Source: an uncultured Pseudomonadales bacterium
Lineage (GTDB): Bacteria; Pseudomonadota; Gammaproteobacteria; Pseudomonadales; IMCC2047
DNA: 9,212 nucleotides
Direction of reading: 5' to 3'
Assembly (NCBI GenBank): GCA_947258895.1
Contig: CAMYKE010000041.1
Coordinates: 1 to 9,212, forward strand
In this document: in pieces, positions 7,194 through 9,212 of the stretch
Layout of the letters: every line of letters starts with the position of its first letter
How positions within the stretch are numbered: the stretch's first letter is position 1
The notes under the pieces: model-generated
Told to the model about the DNA's origin: nothing
The model's input: the letters and a program-made list of their open reading frames with translations, nothing else
Databases searched by the model: none
Translations under genes and position numbers: made by a program

Positions 7194-7539
7194 AAATTTC
7201 CCAGGTGCGTCAAGAGCTTGTGCAGACTTTCGTGATTCAACTGCGGTTTCTAGGTTTATTTGACGTAGAGGAAATGACTGGTGCCGAGCGGCCGCCAGCG
7301 CGCTAAAGCATATTCAGCAGACTGTAAATTTCCGGCTTCAAGAAAATGCCTGTTTTCATGGATTATTCTAAGGTTTGATGCTGTATCGGTGACTGATGCG
7401 GGTTAGATGGTGTCCCGAAGGCGAGGATCGTTGGAGCATGGTGCGGAATACAGCGGCCCGATGTTTGAACAGCAGGGAGAGGACGTGATCCAGCGGCTCC
7501 TTCCTCCTGCAGGCTGCATGACCAGCCCACAGCCCGACT

Positions 7540-8325
7540 TTATTCCCTCGTGCTGTAGTGCCTCTGCAGCCAGGAGCTCAGGCCATCCAGGCCCGGAAAC
7601 AGAACCCGTTCCGTAATGTTCGCCTGGTCCAGCTTGTCCCGGATCTCCCACTTCAGGCTGGCGGGGATTACGATTTTACGCCACAGCTGCGAGTGATCTT
7701 GCAACCAGTCATCGAGCGCGACCGCCGAACTCGACATCACCGAAAAAAACGAAAACTGGTTAACAATCCGATCATCGATAGAAGCTGGCTCAAAAAACAT
7801 CACGAACGGGTTCTCCGCCATTTCCTCAAGTTCCCGCAACGAGACCACCTCATCGGAAAGCATTTTCACAGTAAAGACATTCGCGCCCTCTTCCTCGAGC
7901 ACGGTCTGCATGCGCTTGGGCAGGAGCTTATGGGCGTCCAAATAGTTCACGGCCCAGATAGCACCATCCTCCTCGAAATGCTCCAGGTTAGCGGTCGCAA
8001 AATGCATCGCGATGAAGGGCGAATAGGTCCAGTCCAGCAATCGAGTCGGCAGGCCATAGTGTTTCGCGACTGACAGCCAGTCCCAGACGCTGTCTTTCTC
8101 TACCACGCTGCGATGGGCATACTTGCTGAAATTACGCAGCAGGTGTCGCTCGAGCTGCGGATAATCGCCCCCGAGTCGCATCAACGTGGTCGCCAGCGGG
8201 TAGTTCGCATCGGACAGTCCCCGAAACGCGAACCGCGATCGAATACGCTGCAGTTCCTCGTTCCAGGAGTCAGTGTAGAGTGCATCCTGCAACTCACCCC
8301 AGGACGAAATCGTTATCTCGTTCAT
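7540..8325 (-). CDS. FRG-domain protein
   Basis: A 261-residue soluble protein with no signal peptide or membrane helix. The name-giving FRG motif is F34-R35-G36 in RFAFRGLSDANYPLATTLMR. The second conserved block is AKHYGLPTRLLDWTYSPFIA (87-106), followed by AMHFATAN. A later conserved segment, DDRIVNQFSFFSV (184-196), and the tail VLFPGLDGLSSWL (241-253) also fit full-length FRG proteins. The start ATG 8325 gives the expected N-terminal block and has GCGAGAA upstream. FRG is a widespread domain of unproven biochemical function, often found in accessory or variable genome regions. A role in defence or stress is only an inference from that distribution. The gene stands alone, with long spacers on both sides and an inverted repeat in its promoter region. 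Domain assignment is confident; molecular role is unknown. Confidence 0.9.
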   Translation of the reverse strand: MNEITISSWGELQDALYTDSWNEELQRIRSRFAFRGLSDANYPLATTLMRLGGDYPQLERHLLRNFSKYAHRSVVEKDSVWDWLSVAKHYGLPTRLLDWTYSPFIAMHFATANLEHFEEDGAIWAVNYLDAHKLLPKRMQTVLEEEGANVFTVKMLSDEVVSLRELEEMAENPFVMFFEPASIDDRIVNQFSFFSVMSSSAVALDDWLQDHSQLWRKIVIPASLKWEIRDKLDQANITERVLFPGLDGLSSWLQRHYSTRE

Positions 8326-8355
8326 TCTGTTCTCGCTGTGTTTCGACCAGGCAGC

Positions 8356-8409
8356 CGCACCTTGCCATGCATTGTAGCAGAACTATATGTAGCTCATTCG
8401 CAAGGTGCG
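8356..8409. promoter_or_regulatory. 10-bp inverted repeat in the FRG gene promoter region, possible operator
   Basis: CGCACCTTGC (8356-8365) and GCAAGGTGCG (8400-8409) are perfect reverse complements, separated by 34 bases. The repeat lies 31-84 bases upstream of the FRG start codon. On the minus strand, promoter-like hexamers lie in and next to it: TTGATA (8410-8415) 18 bases before TACATA (8386-8391), and separately TACAAT (8371-8376). Two half-sites around a promoter could be bound by a looping or dimeric repressor. Alternatives are a long-loop RNA or DNA hairpin, or the trace of a lost element. Confidence 0.5.
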
Positions 8410-8415
8410 TATCAA
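8386..8415 (-). promoter_or_regulatory. Candidate promoter of the FRG-domain gene
   Basis: TTGATA (8410-8415) and TACATA (8386-8391) are spaced by 18 bases on the minus strand, a fair match to a sigma-70 promoter, placed about 60 bases upstream of the start codon. A better -10 (TACAAT, 8371-8376) lies nearer the gene but lacks a convincing -35. The right arm of the 10-bp inverted repeat falls inside the spacer, so a bound protein would block polymerase. Confidence 0.35.
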
Positions 8416-8853
8416 TAGCCAAAACTACATAACGATCAGCCTGCCGCCTTCCGGCGGATGCGCAGGGCGAATCTCTCCGCAAGTTCCCTCCCGGGCCGGA
8501 CACTAATGCAGCATAAACCTCCCCACCATGCAGATGAAGACAGGGCCAGTCTGGGAACAGAAATCAAAAACAGTAGCGAGCGAGACAGCTATGCAATGGC
8601 GTGGCGCGACGTGCGGATACCGGTGGTCGCGGGCGCCGGGATGCGCCTGGCTCCGGGGTGTGACGGTAACCGGGTTGCGCAGTTCCCCTCCCTGCGCCTC
8701 CCTCGGAACAGCTCTGTCCGGGTGGCGGGGAATGGCGGTATCGTATCAGTTCGCCAATACCAGCACCTCGTGTTCACCCCGACATAAATTCAAGTGGAGA
8801 CAGATTGCGCGATCTGGATCGCAGCTCCCAAATTGGCCGCAAAACAGAGTCGG
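8410..8853. other. Spacer with no supported gene; short GC-rich hairpin
   Basis: About 440 bases between the FRG gene's upstream region and the stop of the 90-residue gene. Two overlapping plus-strand open frames (8458-8787 and 8528-8860) have no recognisable motifs and composition unlike a protein (many Arg, Ser, Gly, Trp, Cys), so I do not call them. The only clear structure is a perfect hairpin CCGCC (8444-8448), loop TTCC, GGCGG (8453-8457), with no T run on either side. Any transcript of the downstream 90-residue gene would enter this spacer. Confidence 0.5.
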
Positions 8854-9126
8854 TCACTGACCTTCCGGTGTAACCAGACTGTCGAGAAGGGCCTGGCGAA
8901 TGAAATTCTTTGATCTCCCGTCCGGGCAATGAATTTCGGCGATCGTCAATCCATGTTGATTGATCAAACGTTTCAATGCCTCGACATGTATTTCGAGTGG
9001 GACATACGAGGCTGCACTTTTCGGATCCGCTGGTGTGGACGAGTCATGCCTGGCGTTTTCAAGGAGGTAAGAAAGACCAGCATGCCGCGGTGCTTCGTGA
9101 GTTGATTGGAAAGGTAAAGTATTCAT
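8854..9126 (-). CDS. 90-residue protein of unknown function
   Basis: I do not recognise this protein. It has a polar, low-complexity N-terminal part (1-40, rich in His, Ser, Pro, Ala). A more protein-like C-terminal half follows, with a predicted helix EIHVEALKRLINQHG (45-59), a short segment LTIAEIHCPDGRSK (60-73) with one cysteine (C66), and a second helix NFIRQALLDSL (74-84). Helix-turn-helix-like spacing is possible but not convincing. There is no signal peptide or membrane segment. The start ATG 9126 is preceded by AGAGAGAAA, a plausible ribosome site, and TATAGA lies just upstream without a good -35. Codon use is consistent with a real gene, and the C-terminal half looks conserved in style. 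It lies on the same strand as the FRG gene, but the 440-base gap argues against a tight operon. Confidence 0.6.
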   Translation of the reverse strand: MNTLPFQSTHEAPRHAGLSYLLENARHDSSTPADPKSAASYVPLEIHVEALKRLINQHGLTIAEIHCPDGRSKNFIRQALLDSLVTPEGQ

Positions 9127-9212
9127 GTGATTTCTCTCTATACTGTTCCGGCATTAGTGGACGAATGTTCGGGGCGGATTGGGTATGTAGGGAGCCCCAT
9201 ATTCGGGTTGTT

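Larger units (their letters stand above)
6809..7539. other. Intergenic region without a supported gene
   Basis: About 730 bases between the FRG-domain gene and the antiporter operon. Open frames exist but look like chance: a minus-strand frame at 6825-7169 with no recognisable content, a plus-strand frame of about 70 codons around 6933-7130, and a plus-strand frame starting at 7407. Composition is uneven: AT-rich at 6840-6935 and 7140-7200, GC-richer elsewhere. The supported content is a promoter-like AT-rich zone and a terminator-like stem, both listed separately. Confidence 0.6.

Noticed and set aside
8294..8503. Minus-strand 69-codon frame overlapping the FRG gene start
   Set aside because: It overlaps the confident FRG start and its promoter region in another frame, and has no motif.
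8458..8860. Two overlapping plus-strand frames of about 110 codons each
   Set aside because: Neither shows family motifs, both have biased composition, one runs into the end of the 90-residue gene, and their overlap means at most one could be real.

Overview
The window looks like a moderately GC-rich proteobacterial chromosome fragment, most likely gammaproteobacterial. That guess rests on gene style and on tightly overlapping starts and stops, not on any marker gene. All supported genes lie on the minus strand, so the window reads right to left.

Bases 1-6808 hold a Mrp/Mnh-type cation:proton antiporter operon, in transcription order: a 39-codon ORF that is a partial copy of the start of mrpE, mrpE, mrpF, mrpG, a three-part fusion (MbhD-like, MbhE-like and MrpB), mrpC, mrpD, a second MrpD/NuoL-type subunit, and a third NuoL-like subunit running off the left edge. 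From mrpE on, neighbours overlap by 4 or 8 bases or are 1-2 bases apart, so this is one translationally coupled unit for a multisubunit membrane complex. The order E-F-G-(A C-terminal part+B)-C-D is that of the membrane half of Mbh-type complexes rather than the classic A-B-C-D-E-F-G Mrp order, and no full-length MrpA precedes it. The third antiporter-like subunit is broken: its frame changes near base 1010. Alignment with its two intact paralogues suggests about 28 residues (one membrane helix) are also missing there.

Bases 6809-7539 have no convincing gene. They hold an AT-rich stretch (about 6840-6935) with TATAAT on both strands, the likely operon promoter region, and a bidirectional terminator-like stem at 7154-7193.

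Bases 7540-8325 encode an FRG-domain protein. Its upstream region carries a perfect 10-bp inverted repeat around promoter-like hexamers, which could be an operator. Bases 8410-8853 show no supported gene, only a short GC-rich hairpin. Bases 8854-9126 encode a 90-residue protein I do not recognise. No rRNA, tRNA, CRISPR array, insertion sequence or phage gene was seen.
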